The position numbers were made by a program, and so were the translations under genes. From Gymnorhina tibicen (taxonomy: Eukaryota; Chordata; Aves; Passeriformes; Artamidae), in assembly GCA_013399875.1 (NCBI GenBank), contig VXAZ01000446.1, positions 186,001 to 250,000 on the forward strand: 64,000 bases of DNA, given 5' to 3'. The notes beneath the pieces are model-generated. The model made no database searches and was not told where the DNA came from. It worked only from the letters and a program-made list of their open reading frames with translations. Positions 36,785 through 50,100 of the stretch are shown here, piece after piece (the stretch's first letter is position 1; every line of letters begins with the position of its first letter).

Positions 36785-39764
36785 GCAGGTACAAGGGGTC
36801 TGTGCAGAGTGCCAGAGTTCTGGCCTCTTGAGAGTCAAAAAACCTGATGAGCATACCTTGAGAATGCCATGCATTGTTCCCAACTGCAGCTTCCTCTGGG
36901 AAAGTGGGTTGGGGAGGTCGTGGTATAAGTCAAGGGCCTAAGAAAATGCTTTCCTTGAGTGCCTGTGGAATTTAGCAGAATCCTGCTAAAGCACTGGGAG
37001 ATGCAGGCTTGGATCTGATGGTCTGTCCAAGGCCTGCCCAGACTCCCGTGCTGCCCCATGTGCTGCAGACCCCGGAAGGGGAGCATTACCATCACAGCAC
37101 AGTTCGTGTTCTCACTTCTCATGACAGAAGAAGCACATTACTCATTAACTTTTTCAATGTGACATCACAGAAGACTCAAATCCAACAAATGACTCCAGTG
37201 ACAGGCCACCTTGAGATGACTAATTCCTGAAATCAATTATAACACTGGGAAGAGAAAAAAATTATGTAGAAAACTTGAAACTCTCTTAGAAGAGAATGTC
37301 TCTCCTAAAACAAAAAATGGAGGCAGATAAAACAGCATTTCCAGGGACTCCAAGGCTGGCCACTCCAGCAAGAAATATGGGTATTTGTTAGTTTTACTAT
37401 CACTAGCACAGTGTAACTACCCAGGGCTCACCTGATTTAAAAACAATAGGAGATACTTTTTTTTAGCCAAAGCCCTAATGAACTTCAGTGGTGCAGTATG
37501 AGGACCACAGCCCCAAAGGAACGGGAGATTTTATCATTATTACATATTTACAAGCTCTTCTGACAAATCCTGCTGCATCCAGAGAATGTCAAAATAGCTA
37601 TGCTAGTTCTGCTGGCCCAACACTTTTCTGCACTGACTGGTTTGGCCAATGAAATATCTCCACTGCACAGGACTGAATTGCTGCAGGAGAGAGATAAATT
37701 TGTAAGTGATATTTTGATTTAGGATTAAATCATTAGTATTATCTGGCCTAGTTTCCTGAACCAGTAAGTGAAGACATGTTGTTGTAGATGAGAAAATAAT
37801 CCAGCTGTAGAGCTGCTTCAGAGAGAAAACATGGGAAATAATAGTTTCATAACCATGTTAGGTGAAGCCTGCAAGACCTGCTTTCAGGAGATTGGAAAAT
37901 CTGAAGTCTGACTTCATTGTCTTTTAAGCTGAAAGTCAAAAATTTAAATTCCTCTGGCAAAAAATCCAGATCCCCTTTTTCAGATCACTTGAAGCATTTC
38001 ATTTCAGCAAATGTAAATATTTCCTTTTGATTTGCCCTCAGAAAAACTTAATATATATTACAAAGGAAAATATTCAAAGCAAAATGTATTTTTTCAATAA
38101 AAAGCTGAGACAGTGCATCAGCAGAACTGTCCTGGGAGAGTTAGGAAATCCCCAAAGTAGCTTCTGCTGAAACAGCCTCCCCTACAAAATCATTCCAGTT
38201 CTGAGAGAAGCACATATTGCCACTGAACATGATTCACTTGCAGTTTTGCCAGGGTCCCACTTAGACAGTCTCATGCCCCAAAAAAGCCCACAGGACAAGC
38301 CCTGAAATGATCTGTCCTTCCACCAATTAGGCTCAAAACACTCTCTAGGGCATGATGAAGAACAGAAGAACATGTTCCCAGCTGGGAGTGAGAAAAAGGG
38401 ATAACTGCTAAAACAGGAGTATTACTGCAAAGGGAATATTTAGTATGTTACTTAATTAGAAGAGTATTTTCTGCTCTTTCTTGCTAGTTTACAGTACTCA
38501 AAATGTCTTGCAAAAAATGGAGTGCATGAAAACTGAAATAAACAGGTTTTGCACTTTCATCATGTTCAGAACTAACTCTAATTAAGATCTTTTCTCAAAA
38601 TATGCAGAATCTAAAAAGAAAGCGTGCATTATCTTGGGAAACTAAAAATATGCTTCCCCAGGCAATAGTGAGGTCGTCCTGTCAGAAAGCTCCCTCCTGC
38701 CTTGAAATCTTGACAGGAGAATATGATGATAACGAGATATTAGCAGTTGCACAAAACTAGCAGAGAGGACTGAAATAAAACATACTATGAGAAAGTCAAC
38801 TGCTTTTTCACATTATCATTTTGATTAGAAATGCATAAAAGCTAAGAAATGTTTTCCTCATTACCTTTTCACAAGAAAGGTCATGAAAGGGCTTCCTGAT
38901 GTCTTTAAGACAAGGGATGACAGCACTGTGTGATAAATACTTATTTTCATTATATTTGCCTGAAACTTTCACATCTTTGGGGAAGTTTGGTGTGTTCACT
39001 CTGAGTGATTCCAAGCCACTTGTTAAAGATAATACACTACAATTTTACACAGCAAGCTTTCAAGTTTTCAAGGAGACAGACAAAAAATACCTGTCAGGGC
39101 AGCTAAGAGAAGTTCCTAATGTGATGATGCCTTTTTGGCCCTAATAACTTAGAGACTAATTTGTTCTCACTATCACTGAATTCACCTCCATTTTTACTAG
39201 AAGGACAACAGCTGGAGCCACCTGAGACAGCTGAGTCACCTGAGACACTTGGTGTTACCTCCTGCTCCCTGCATGGGCAACTGCAACACTTCTGCCAAAG
39301 CAGGGTAATGGGCAACGGGCTTCCTGGTGGACTGTGGAAAGGATAAGCATTTACACAGAAAATCAGAAAACTTTCAGGATTCTAAAGCAGCTTCTGTCTC
39401 CTTCCCAGCATAAAACAAATGCCTCACAAAGAAAATGCTGTGGGCAGTGGTGCATATATTTGCAACACTAACTGAACTGGGCACTTGTGGAAAGTGTCCA
39501 GTGTGTCTATTAAGTACCAGAAGTGTCCGGCTGGGACATGCCAGTGTCCTGGCAGTCCAGTCTATATGGCAAAAGGTCTGGTCCTTAGGGAGAGGAGGTA
39601 GTCTGGCTTCTCCTTCAACATCCCCCTCTATCCACAGGTGCTGCTTTGGGGACGTCAGGTCCCTTTCTAGCCATTTCTGAACCTGTCCTCCACTGAGCTT
39701 GGCCAAACCCTTTTGAGCCTGCTGGCAGTACCTGTCTTTCCAGACTCACAAGGCAGTGAGTCTC
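36785..39764. other. Noncoding intronic stretch, nothing recognised
   Basis: AT-rich, with a TATATATTA patch near 38050. 39370-39764 may be a further, more decayed part of the CR1/L3-like element that follows, but I cannot align it by eye. Confidence 0.5.
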
Positions 39765-40090
39765 AGGTGTTCACCACCTCCTGTGCAAAGAAATCCTTTC
39801 TTTTATCTCTGAAAAATCAATCTTTTACTTATTTCACCGAGTGCCCCTTGCTCTAGCATTGCAGCATTTAGTGATCAGTAATTCTAAATTCAACTCATCC
39901 ATCGCCTCCCTGATTTTTCAACTGATAATCACATAGCCTTCAGCTCCACAAAGTGAAGTCTCAGACTTTTTATACACTCCTTATAAAGCAGCAGCTCCAT
40001 GCACCTGGATCATTTGAGTTGCCTTTCTCAGTACCTGCTGTAATTCTACAACAGCCTTCCCTGGATGTAAGACCAGAACCATATGTTTAC
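39765..40090 (-). mobile_element. Ancient CR1/L3-like LINE fragment
   Basis: The stretch keeps the order of motifs known from the reverse complement of old CR1/L3 3' regions: GTGCAAAGAAATCCTTTCTT, TTATTTCACCGAGTGCCCCT, ACACTCCTTATAAAGCAGC, a GGATCATTTGAGTTGCCTTT and CTCAGTACCTGCTGTAATTC block, then ATGTAAGACCAGAACCATAT. Heavy divergence indicates an old insertion. It is on the minus strand, the same direction as ERBB4. The ends are approximate. Confidence 0.65.
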
Positions 40091-42570
40091 TTCTTAATTA
40101 TCGCTCTGAATGGTCCAGCTGAACTAACTTGCCTTTGAAAAAGTACTGCACAAAGTTTATCATGTTGCATCTCTCAAAGGGAAATAGATACATGTTTCCT
40201 GCATTCCTGGTCTTCATCTACTAAACCCAAACCATCTCTGATCTTTACCTGGTAAAGAGAACCCCATTTCCCAAGTTAAAACCCCAGTTCTTCCAGAAGC
40301 CCTGTTGTTTATTGACTCCTAGGTCTCTTGTGTTTTTTTTTTTAATTTACTTTACCACACACCTCATAATGCAGTAACTTTGGACACCATGCTACAACAG
40401 GAGAGGAGAGATATAATTCTGAGAGCAGAATTTGTTGGTGGCTGGAGCAAGATCTGGGACCCAGAAGACCCAACCGTAATTTTCTTGCTATTCCACAAAA
40501 TTTTCTGCTCCCTTGGGCAGGTTATCCCTATCCTGGCCTCCACTGGCACTACAGACAGAGCAGCAAGTCTCTGACTCCTGAGGGTGCTGCACAGCTACAG
40601 ACACCGACAACGTGAGATCCTCTGTCAGCCAAAACCAGCAGACAGAAAAATAACAGCTGCTTCATCAGGCAAGCAGGGGAAGTCTTGAAGGCTCCCATTT
40701 TAAACCATTTGTCAAAGGCTCCCCGGGGCCAGGAGAACAAAGAACATTATCTTAACCTCAAATCATAAGGTGCTCCTTTACATTCTGGCTGGGGAAAGGC
40801 TGCTCTGCAGGCTACTGTAGAGCTGCAAGAAGAAAAATGCTTTGCCCTGTGTGCGATGGTGGGGGGAACAAAATCCACCTCCTGTTCTTTCTCTGAGAAG
40901 CACTTGGAGATCTGTGCGAGAACCACCCAGTAATTATTTATTGTTCCCATTCTGGATGCGCACGTCACGGCAGCTCTGGGGAGGATCTTTCATCTTCCTG
41001 CTGTCTGCTCTTCCGAGGGATGGGGCTCCAGCACCGCCGTGCCTCGAGACCTTGGGCCTCCCACCACTGCAGCAGAGGTTCAGCTCTAAAACAGAATTAT
41101 TAAGTGGTCTTATTAACTTGCAAGTTTGCTCATTGGCTAAACAACTAATATGCACCTTGGCTCCTCACGCCAAGAGGGATCTTGCTGTCTTCAGCTCCCT
41201 AAGAAACTGGTTTATTCATACCCACATTGTCCTGTGAAGGCAAATGTGATTGCTTTTAATATAACATTAATGTTTTGAAGTTTTGATTAAAGCTAGCTAC
41301 CATTATGGGAAAAAGAGGTTGTTGTTTGGTTTTTTTAAAATATGTTGATTACTCATCTGTGTGCACAGACTATGAAAAGTGTAACAGCAGGATATTTTCA
41401 AAAACAAATACGTATTTACTCTTGGTATTGGTTTATCAAATCTTAAAAATCAAAGGAGAAAAAGCAGTCATCGTCTTTCCAAAAAAAAAAAAGTTACCAC
41501 AAAGCAGCACACACAGCTCTTTCCCAATACCAAAAAAGAGAAATAATGCACCTCTTGCACTTTCAGTTAACAAGCAATGTCCCCTTTAGCTTCCTCCACC
41601 AAACAGACACTCAGTGTTGCACAGTCTTTCTCAAAAGCTGATTTCCACCTCAAAGAAGGCTGCAATCCAATACATGCATAAACATTTGGTTTCTGAAGAT
41701 TTTTGTACAAGTTGTGGAGAAATGCAGGAGTATTTACTGGAGCAAGAGACAATGGAATAAAAATACACATGAAAATTTTTTTTTATAAAGCTCGGTTTAA
41801 ATTACAGCTATGTTTATAGCATTCCCTACTCTTTCCTACATTTAACACGTTTTTCTCCTTGAAGCTTTTGAGCTCTTTTATTTAAAAATAAAATAAAAAA
41901 AAGGATGATGACTCTGATATCCCACTTCAATGATTCAGTCCAAAAAATACTGAAACTTCCCTTGGGAATTTCTAAAATTTTTCTTCTTAAATTGAAGACA
42001 AAATTCTGTAGCTATCCTAGGGGCTACAGTTTGAAATTGATGCTTTTGTCTTTTTTTCTCCAGTTCTCACAGAAGAAATGAACCAACACCCTTAACAGGG
42101 TATATCTAAAATGTTTTTGTTAGTATTATTTTCATGCCTGTGAAAGAAGAAAGAAATGAAAAGTCCTATATTGGTGTAACCTTCCAATAAAAACTGTTAC
42201 CATTAGTGAGCTAAACCAGAATTTGGAAATACAGGAATGACTTTCAGACAGGTAGGAAAAGAGCATTTGACTATGAAATAGAAACTGCTCATACAACACG
42301 TGTGTTATAAATAACATTATTGACTTGCCAATCTGTAATTAAATCCTACTGTTTTGATCATTTTAGCTCTGCTGCTGTATACACAAAATCCTCTGCTGCT
42401 TTTTCAGAAAACCAAGAATAAACACAAACAGAAAACTGAAAAAACTCCTCAAAACTAGAGGAAAGAAAAGCTATACAAACTTGAAAAAAGGGTATGGTGG
42501 ATTTTTCCCCTTGAAAGGGAAAAGCCTCTGCAGTGAAGGCTGGTCATCAGATGAATGTATTTCAACATCA

Positions 42571-42587
42571 GGCAAGGCAAGGCAAGG
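42571..42587. repeat. Short (GGCAA)n repeat
   Basis: Three tandem copies of GGCAA followed by GG. Minor simple repeat. Confidence 0.7.
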
Positions 42588-44740
42588 AAGCAAGTGCTGG
42601 AGGCTCCAGAAGAATTCCTTGATCCAGGAGAGGCACCTCTCCAGCATGGCTCTCCTGCACCATCCCACCCAGCACAGATCCACACGGTCAGTGAAAAAAG
42701 CTTCACCAGCACTGCCTAGAAGCAATGGTCACCCTGCTTCCCAGATCAGGGACATGATGCCACAGACACTGACATTACTGGTCCAAGGATGCAAAAATTA
42801 AAAAAAAAAGAAAAGGAGTAATTGTGTTCTACACAATTAAACCATTTTAGATGGCAGTTGCAGGGCACAGAAAGACTCGAGGCAGCAAATTCTAACTAAT
42901 GGCTGATCTGCATCACTACCTCCCAGTTTCATTGTTCAGCAGCTCCCCGAGTGCATTGTTTCCTTTAACCTGCTGTTGACAAATAACAGTTTCCATACAC
43001 AGGACTAAGCTTTGAGAAAAATCCATGGCTATTGGAATGGGCTGTTTTTTTCTCAAACTATTCTGACCCTTCCAAAAGAAAACTTTCCACCTCTCCTTCC
43101 ACCTGCTCAGCACAACACTGTTTTTAACCTCTGTCCACGCTGGGGTGGGTTCTGCTCCAAGCCCAATATTTTGGGCTGTGCAACTGAACTTGAGGAGTCA
43201 GAGACTCTCAGGAGCACGGACTGTGTCCAACAGCAATACAGAGACCCACAGTGTCTGTGGAAACCCCACAGCGCAGGATGTGTCACAAAAAGTGACCGAA
43301 GGACAGACTTCAGGAGGTAGCAGTTCAATCTCAGCAAGGCAAAGAGACACAGCACCCAGATGTGTGGGAGCCACAATTCCAACATCATTATTTGGAAATG
43401 TTTGTCAGCTGGGGTGTACTGGAAAAGGGCAGTGTAAATTTAGAGGCCTGCTTCAGACCTCTCAGCGGGGCTGGAGCCTCATGGGGAAATACTATGTTTC
43501 TCTAAAGAAATGCAGCACTGATAACTTCCCCACCAAAGTAAGCAAACACTTGGCAAAAGCAAGAATTTCACATATCCAATATTTTCAGCTGCAAACATTT
43601 TCTTCTAATAGTTATACCCGGATGGTAGAGTTAGCATTGCACCATCCACACCCAAATGGCCCATTTTTCTTACAAGGAATAAGTGCAGTAACAGCCTGAT
43701 GCTTCCCTCTGCTCACACAGCCTGAAGTGCCACTTTGAATGCAGCCTCTTGGTTTTCTGATAGACACTATGGCATCTGTGAGGTTGGCCAGTCTTTCATT
43801 TTGTGTTTCTTAACCTTCTGTATGACACAAATATTTACCCTGGAGAAGAAGGCACCATGTGAAAAAACATTAGGTGGGTTTATGCTGCCCTGAGTGCTGC
43901 AGCCTGAACCTGTGCTTGCAGAGGGCAGGGGTGCCTCACGGCTCTCAGCACAATCCCTTTGGAAAAGCCTGGTGTCCAGCTCCATGTGTCCCTCCCCACA
44001 CCTCCCAACACCTGCAGCTTGACTTTTCACACAGACCCAAACGTGAGCCCGTTTTGAGGAGCAGCAGGTCTGTCCAATCCCACTCGCCACCTGAATTAAG
44101 AATGTCTGCTGTGTGGGAGATCAGAAGCACCGGTCTGGAACCCACGACACGCTCCCTTCTCCAGCCCCGATTAAAACATTTCTGTTCTCTGCAGGTGCCT
44201 GTGGGAAGAGCTGCTGAGCTCTGCCTCCCGCCAGCCAGCCCAGCAGGAGAGCATGGAACATCACAGAGGTGCTCACCTCAGGAGCCCCTGGCTCACTGCA
44301 GAAGGCCAACACTTCAAAAAAACATAACATCTTTTTAGCAAATATACATTCTTCTACTCGAGATGTAAGGTTAGGTTGTCCTGCCTAATATTCTTATAAA
44401 CAAACTATGGTCTTGGGAAAACTTTAGGGGTGGGTGGAAGCTGGTTGAGTAGCTGTGTGCAGGGAACAGCTTCTGATGTCCTGAAGTCAAAATGGAGCCC
44501 TACAAAGAGCTTTTCTCTGATTCTCTACAACTACAGCCTGAGGGACAGACAAGAACATATGCTCATATGTTTTCAGACAATGTCAAGGTGTAAAAGCCCC
44601 TCAAATATACAGAGGAATAAAATTAGAATTCAAATGGTCCTGACATATCAAAAAAATAGTCTGAAAAGAACAAAATTCACAGGGACGAGTGCCAAGGACT
44701 ACCCTTAAACAGAAATAATCCACTGTACACACACTGAATG

Positions 44741-44761
44741 AGAAAGAGGAGAGAGAGAGAG
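44741..44761. repeat. Short GA-rich simple repeat
   Basis: An AGAAAGAGGAGAGAGAGAGA purine run. Short, probably mildly variable in length. Confidence 0.65.
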
Positions 44762-47140
44762 TTCTTCAGGAAAGCATTTTGATCCTCAGCCCTAAGATAT
44801 CATCACGAGCTGTGACACCTTGTCACAAGAAGAGGTGAACACCCCTCTGCAGTGTGCAGAGAGGCACAGAGGCTGCAGTGGCTGGGATAATCCTTTCACA
44901 GTGCTCAGCCGTGGCAAGTTGGCAGCTGAGTTTGAGCACTGCACTTCAAAACAAGGGGATCCCGTGGAGAAAACTCAGAGAGAAAAAATCAGGTGAGCGG
45001 GGACCTACAAAGGCAGGTAGAAATGGGGTTGCTTGGTCTAAGGAAAAGAGGATGGAGGAGGAAAGTGAAAAAAGTCATTCCTGCGTAGAGAGAGGGAATA
45101 ATCGCCTTCCCTGACCAGTGAGCAGACATGGAGTAACAAGCTGCAGCAGAAGGAGGAAGGGGACCTTAATTAGAGATAATGTTTCAAAAGAATTCTTATT
45201 TATGTCACTGGGCCAAGATTTTTCACGAGCAATAAATGGTACCAGAAGGGGGTAAGTTGACATACTGAGAAGGGGTCTCATTTCTAGTGGGGAAAATAGC
45301 CACTGCTCTTGAAAAAAAACACAAGCTACTGTGAGGAATGTCAACTCTGACCTCCAAAAATTAAAGTACCTTATGAAAACAGAAGCCCAAAGTAGGTCAT
45401 TGTGTGAAGCTATTTTCTGTCTGTTAAGTGTTTTCTGTTTCGTAACAGCGGAGATTTGCTGAATGTTTCTGAAGAGAATAACTGTTATTTATAAGCTTAA
45501 ACAAGACAGGAAATATCCTACAACCTGGCTGCTATCCTGAATGATGAACAGCTGATATTCCAGGTCTAACAATTTGAAAATCACATTTTGGCAAATGTGC
45601 CTTTAAACAAGCAACCTCAGGGTAAGTGGGGCCACAGCCTCTAGTATAAAGCAATATCACAATACGATTGAGGGAGGGTAATTAAAGCAAATAATACGGA
45701 ATTTTTTACCCACAAGTACTTGCTTTTCAACAGTTTGCAATGAACCCTTTTAGGGGATCAAGGCAATACTTGCAAAACATGTGGGCTCAGCTCCAAGACC
45801 TCCTCTCCCTACAGCAGGGTTTTAGCCTTCCTGCAAACTGAATTACATTTAGGACCAAAATATACTACTTGTGGAGCTCTTACAAGCCCATTTTGCATTA
45901 AGGCAAGCTATCATAGCAGCAAAAGGAGCCTGACCATAAGATGTCTAATTAATCATATCTATGTGAAGCAGCAAAAGCTTTAAAAGAGAAACAGTTTCCT
46001 GTAAAACAGTGACTGAGACTCTTAAAATATTGTGATTCCTGGGCATTTATTATTTCCCAGTAATTAAATGCTTTTCCTTCTTTTCACCCTAACTGTGTTA
46101 TAACTTGTAGCATAAAAAGACATAAAAAGAACAAATGCTGCACTGCCTGCCACAGCTGAGGAGTAGGAAAGTTGGAGAAAGGTTGTTTTGCAAAGCTGAC
46201 ATTTTGAAAAATTCAGACTACATTTGAGGGTAGGCATCAAATCTGCGGAGAACTGATAGGCACCGCTACCTCCTCCCTTCCTAGAGAGACCATAGCTCCC
46301 GTCCCTTTTCCTACAGAGCTTCTCCTCTGGCCTGCTTCATTTCCTCCTTTCCTGCTGAACAAGATAAGCCCAGGGAGCAATAACATCCATTAATAGGGTT
46401 AGCAAGGCCAAGCTTAACTCTTCAGTGTAAAAGGCCCCCAAACTCCCATGAATGGTTCAAAAATTCGAAGGGTTTGGCTTTGTTCTTTTTTGTCTTTTCA
46501 TTGAAGATAGGTTCTGTTTCTTGCCTAGTTTTTGAGCCTTTGAGATATATGCTGTTCTGTTCCTTCTGTACCACAAAGCCTTCTCTTTCTTTTAATCCAA
46601 AAGCCGAGCATCATCACTTGAGCCCCACAGCTGCTGCCTGGGCTTCACTGACCAGCCCTGCATTTTATACTTGTGTAAAATCACAGGGTCCAGGAAACAA
46701 TTAAGGGGGGACTGCTTTCACAAGCATTTTGAGACCCCACTTGACAGTTCTCTTACAGCAAACTTGGACTTGAATATGTATCACAGTGTTTTAAAACTGC
46801 ATTATTTGGGCACCCTTCCCATACTGTGTGCCTGACCTCTAAGTTTCCATATGAGAAAGTGCATTCACTGACTTCAATGATCTGTGACCCCAAATTATAC
46901 ATTAGGTTTACTTCTTGGTTTAACACAAACATCTAATTATATTTAGAAAAAGTTTAACATTAGAACATTAGCCTGGGCAAATCTTGGCTTTTAATAAGAT
47001 GTCACAGTGCTCACTGTGCATTCTGAACCTATTAATGATTATTTCACACAGCACTAATATTTACAGCAGGATCAGCAGCATTACTTTGAATGGAAAAACA
47101 GTTAATTTGATCACTAGATGTTGTAAATTGCTTATGACCA

Positions 47141-50100
47141 GCTGATGCTGGGGGAATTGGTCATTTCAAAAGCAAACCTGCCTGACCCATCAGAATTAGC
47201 TGGTTTTGTTTGCTCCATGCCACTGCTGCAGAGTGAAGTCAAGGAGCAGCTCCGGCCCTTGGGGAGGGGATCCCTAAGCTGGCTTTGCTCTGAGCATGAC
47301 AGGGACAGCTTGGTTCACTCATTCTGACTGCCCAGTGTGGAGCAACACCCTCAGCCATCTCCCATTCCTGCCCTTTACTTCCCATCACAGCAGAGCAGAG
47401 GTCAGGGAAGCACAAAAAGCTTGCTACAAAATTATTGCCAAAGGAGCTGGGTGATTTCCTTTTGTGACTCCTGCTAGCAGTGAGGGGATGGCAGGATTAA
47501 TGTAATTTTTTTCTGGGCAAAAATAACTATGATCCTGTATTATTTCATCCGTTAGCTCCTATGAATTACACGAGCTCATTTCAATACATGGGGCTTAAGG
47601 ATCTTTTTCTTCTAACAAAAAAAAAAGATGCTAAGCTCCATTTTCATAAGCATTATAATCATAAGCAAAGCAATGACAGACACAAGCAAATCCAACTAGG
47701 AATTATTAGAGCCTAGCAGAGGACTGTGGCTATTCTCAGTTGCATTCCCAATGACCTGTAGAGCTTTGACTTCATACTGCCCTATCTTTGCAAACTGGTC
47801 AGTAAAAACCAGACAGCTTCACCCCTCTGTTGGAAGAAGGATGTATAATGAGGAGGAAAAAAAGTAATGAAAGATACTACCACTTTTTTCTATCATTTTT
47901 CTCCTTCTTTTAAAAACTTTGCCCCATTTGGCCATAGGAAAGACTCGTGCAGGAGACTACAAGGGTTTATCCAGGTGCTACCAATGCACCTGGAATGGAT
48001 GGAATGGCATTTTTCCCACTCAGTCGTTGTCCTTCACATGTGAAGGCCAAAGTTCTCAGAGCTGTTTGCTTCCATCCATCAACAACCTCAAAAAAGAAGA
48101 CCATAAATGCACCCATAGTGCTGCTGGAACTGGATCCTCCTGCACATCCAAATGAGTACAAAGAGGGTCGAGATGGCAGAAATGTGATTAGAAGGTGGCA
48201 GCTCTTAGGCCATCACAGCTGTAGGTAAGACTGGCACAAGAGCCAGGCCTTTTTACTCCTGCCATTTGATGCAGGGTTTGCTGTGAGGAGTTTTAAAGGC
48301 ATTCAGCACTCTCAGCTGTATATAGATAAAAGAACAAAATCCAAGTGCCAGTGTACTTTCTCAAACCGAAGTGATCTGCTTAGGCATAACCACACCTGAA
48401 ACACATTCACAGCACACACAGAAAGCCATTTTAAATTCCTGCACTTGGCTTGGAAAGTTCACCAAAACCAAGAGTGCCACATGATTAGAGAATTTCATAT
48501 TCCAGTTACAACCAAAGTAGGCTGTTCCATTTTTCAGGCCATGTCTATCTTTCTGCTGCCAGAAAATGACAAACAAGCCTAAACAATGTGCCTGGGAATA
48601 CAAAATTTGCCCAAAGGCAAGTGTAGATGGAATGACTACTTCAGATATCTCCACTATGCAGTCCAAATTTCAACCCTAAACACCTCACAGGATTTTAAGA
48701 GAAAAAAAAAAGCTGGAACAGACATGAACCTGCAACTCTGGTTACAGATTTTGCCCAATGTGAACTGCACAAAAGACTCAAAATCCTTCACTTCAGTTTG
48801 GTTTTAAACCAAGCTAGAGGTTTCACCAAGCCATCAGTTTTCCCCTTGAAATGTTTCACTGCTCTCTAGGTCTAATGCAGATTTTTACCCCTGCCCTCAT
48901 GCCTAAGGGGTTTCTTTGTCCTAAACAAAATCACTTGGCACTTTACAATGTTCTCAGGGGATTTACCTGCCTCCAATCGATTTGGAAGTTTTAGAAATAT
49001 CTGCAAACCTCATCCACCTACTCCAGACTTGGAGAAAAAGCCTCCCCCCAGCCCCATGTTGTGTGTCTAATCAAAAGCATTAGACAGAAGAAATTAAAAA
49101 GTTCTTTCCCTAGGCATTTTTTTACAATGCTCCTTTTGTTGTTCAGCTCTTTAGTTCTGTCCTCACTTTCAATGTTTCGTGAAGCTTTGACTGGCACAGA
49201 AATTACACTAACCATATTTTAAAGTGGTGCTACCAATAAAATATGAAACCTACAGTTTTGGAACACTGAAAATAATATTGCTTGTATCATTTCAGAGCAA
49301 CAAAACTACTACACTTTATTTTGTTAACAAATTTCAGCTGCAACAGATGTGGTGATCTCTCACTCACGGATCAAAAACCACCAGCCAAAAGCCATTCCCC
49401 ATCAGCACTGCTGATTTTGCCTTTTGCTTATCGTGTGCCCTGATCAGGCTTCTTAAGGTTTGCTTTGAGGTTTTGTTCAGCTAGGAGCAGATTTCGAGAG
49501 GCAGCCAGCACTTGCTAAAACACACCACAGATTTGGGAGAGCCCACTAAAGCCTGAAAGTCCTCCCTGGATCTCTCAGTAGGATTTTATCTGTCCTTGGG
49601 AGATGATGATTTTGCTCCTACGTGCAATCAAATCAAAGCAGCTTATTTGGTTTTTTTACATGCACATGCAATGGCCATTTGGACCTAATAATTAGCAGTC
49701 TTTTGCACAAGCAGACAATGAGTTTCCTGGTCAGTACCAGAGTTTTACAGCTCCCCATAGCTCTGTGTGTATGTATAAAACAAAGCCCCTTTGCGCTCTG
49801 CCTGCCTAAAGACACACCCTGACCTTAAAAGACTTAATCACTTCCTCTGGGTAACCTATCACTTACTCTCTGTGCTGAAGGTGCTTGCTGAAGCCCTACC
49901 TGCTGCTGAAAACCCTTTTTTAAAAGCAGTTGTTGTCTCCATGTCTCCTGCAGGAACCTTACTTCTAGGGGTTAAAGGCTCCAGCACGTTGCCCACGCAC
50001 CCTGCCACTAAGAGAAAACAGAAATGAGTAACTCTTATAAACTGAGTGTACTGCTCACTCTTTCCACCTCACCAGAAAATTAGAAAGAAAAAAAGTCTCA

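Larger units (their letters stand above)
40091..47140. other. Noncoding intronic stretch with two possible conserved noncoding elements
   Basis: Holds T and A runs (40329-40341, 41481-41491) and a short (GGCAA)n at 42571-42587. Two AT-rich, non-repetitive sections, about 45880-46090 and 46920-47140, carry several homeobox-type TAATTA or ATTAAT cores and might be conserved enhancers; this rests on appearance only. Open frames at 43145-43699 and 43874-44338 (plus) match no known protein. Confidence 0.45.

Noticed and set aside
43145..43699. 184-codon plus-strand frame
   Set aside because: Overlapped by frames of similar length on the other strand, no family resemblance; looks like a locally stop-poor region.
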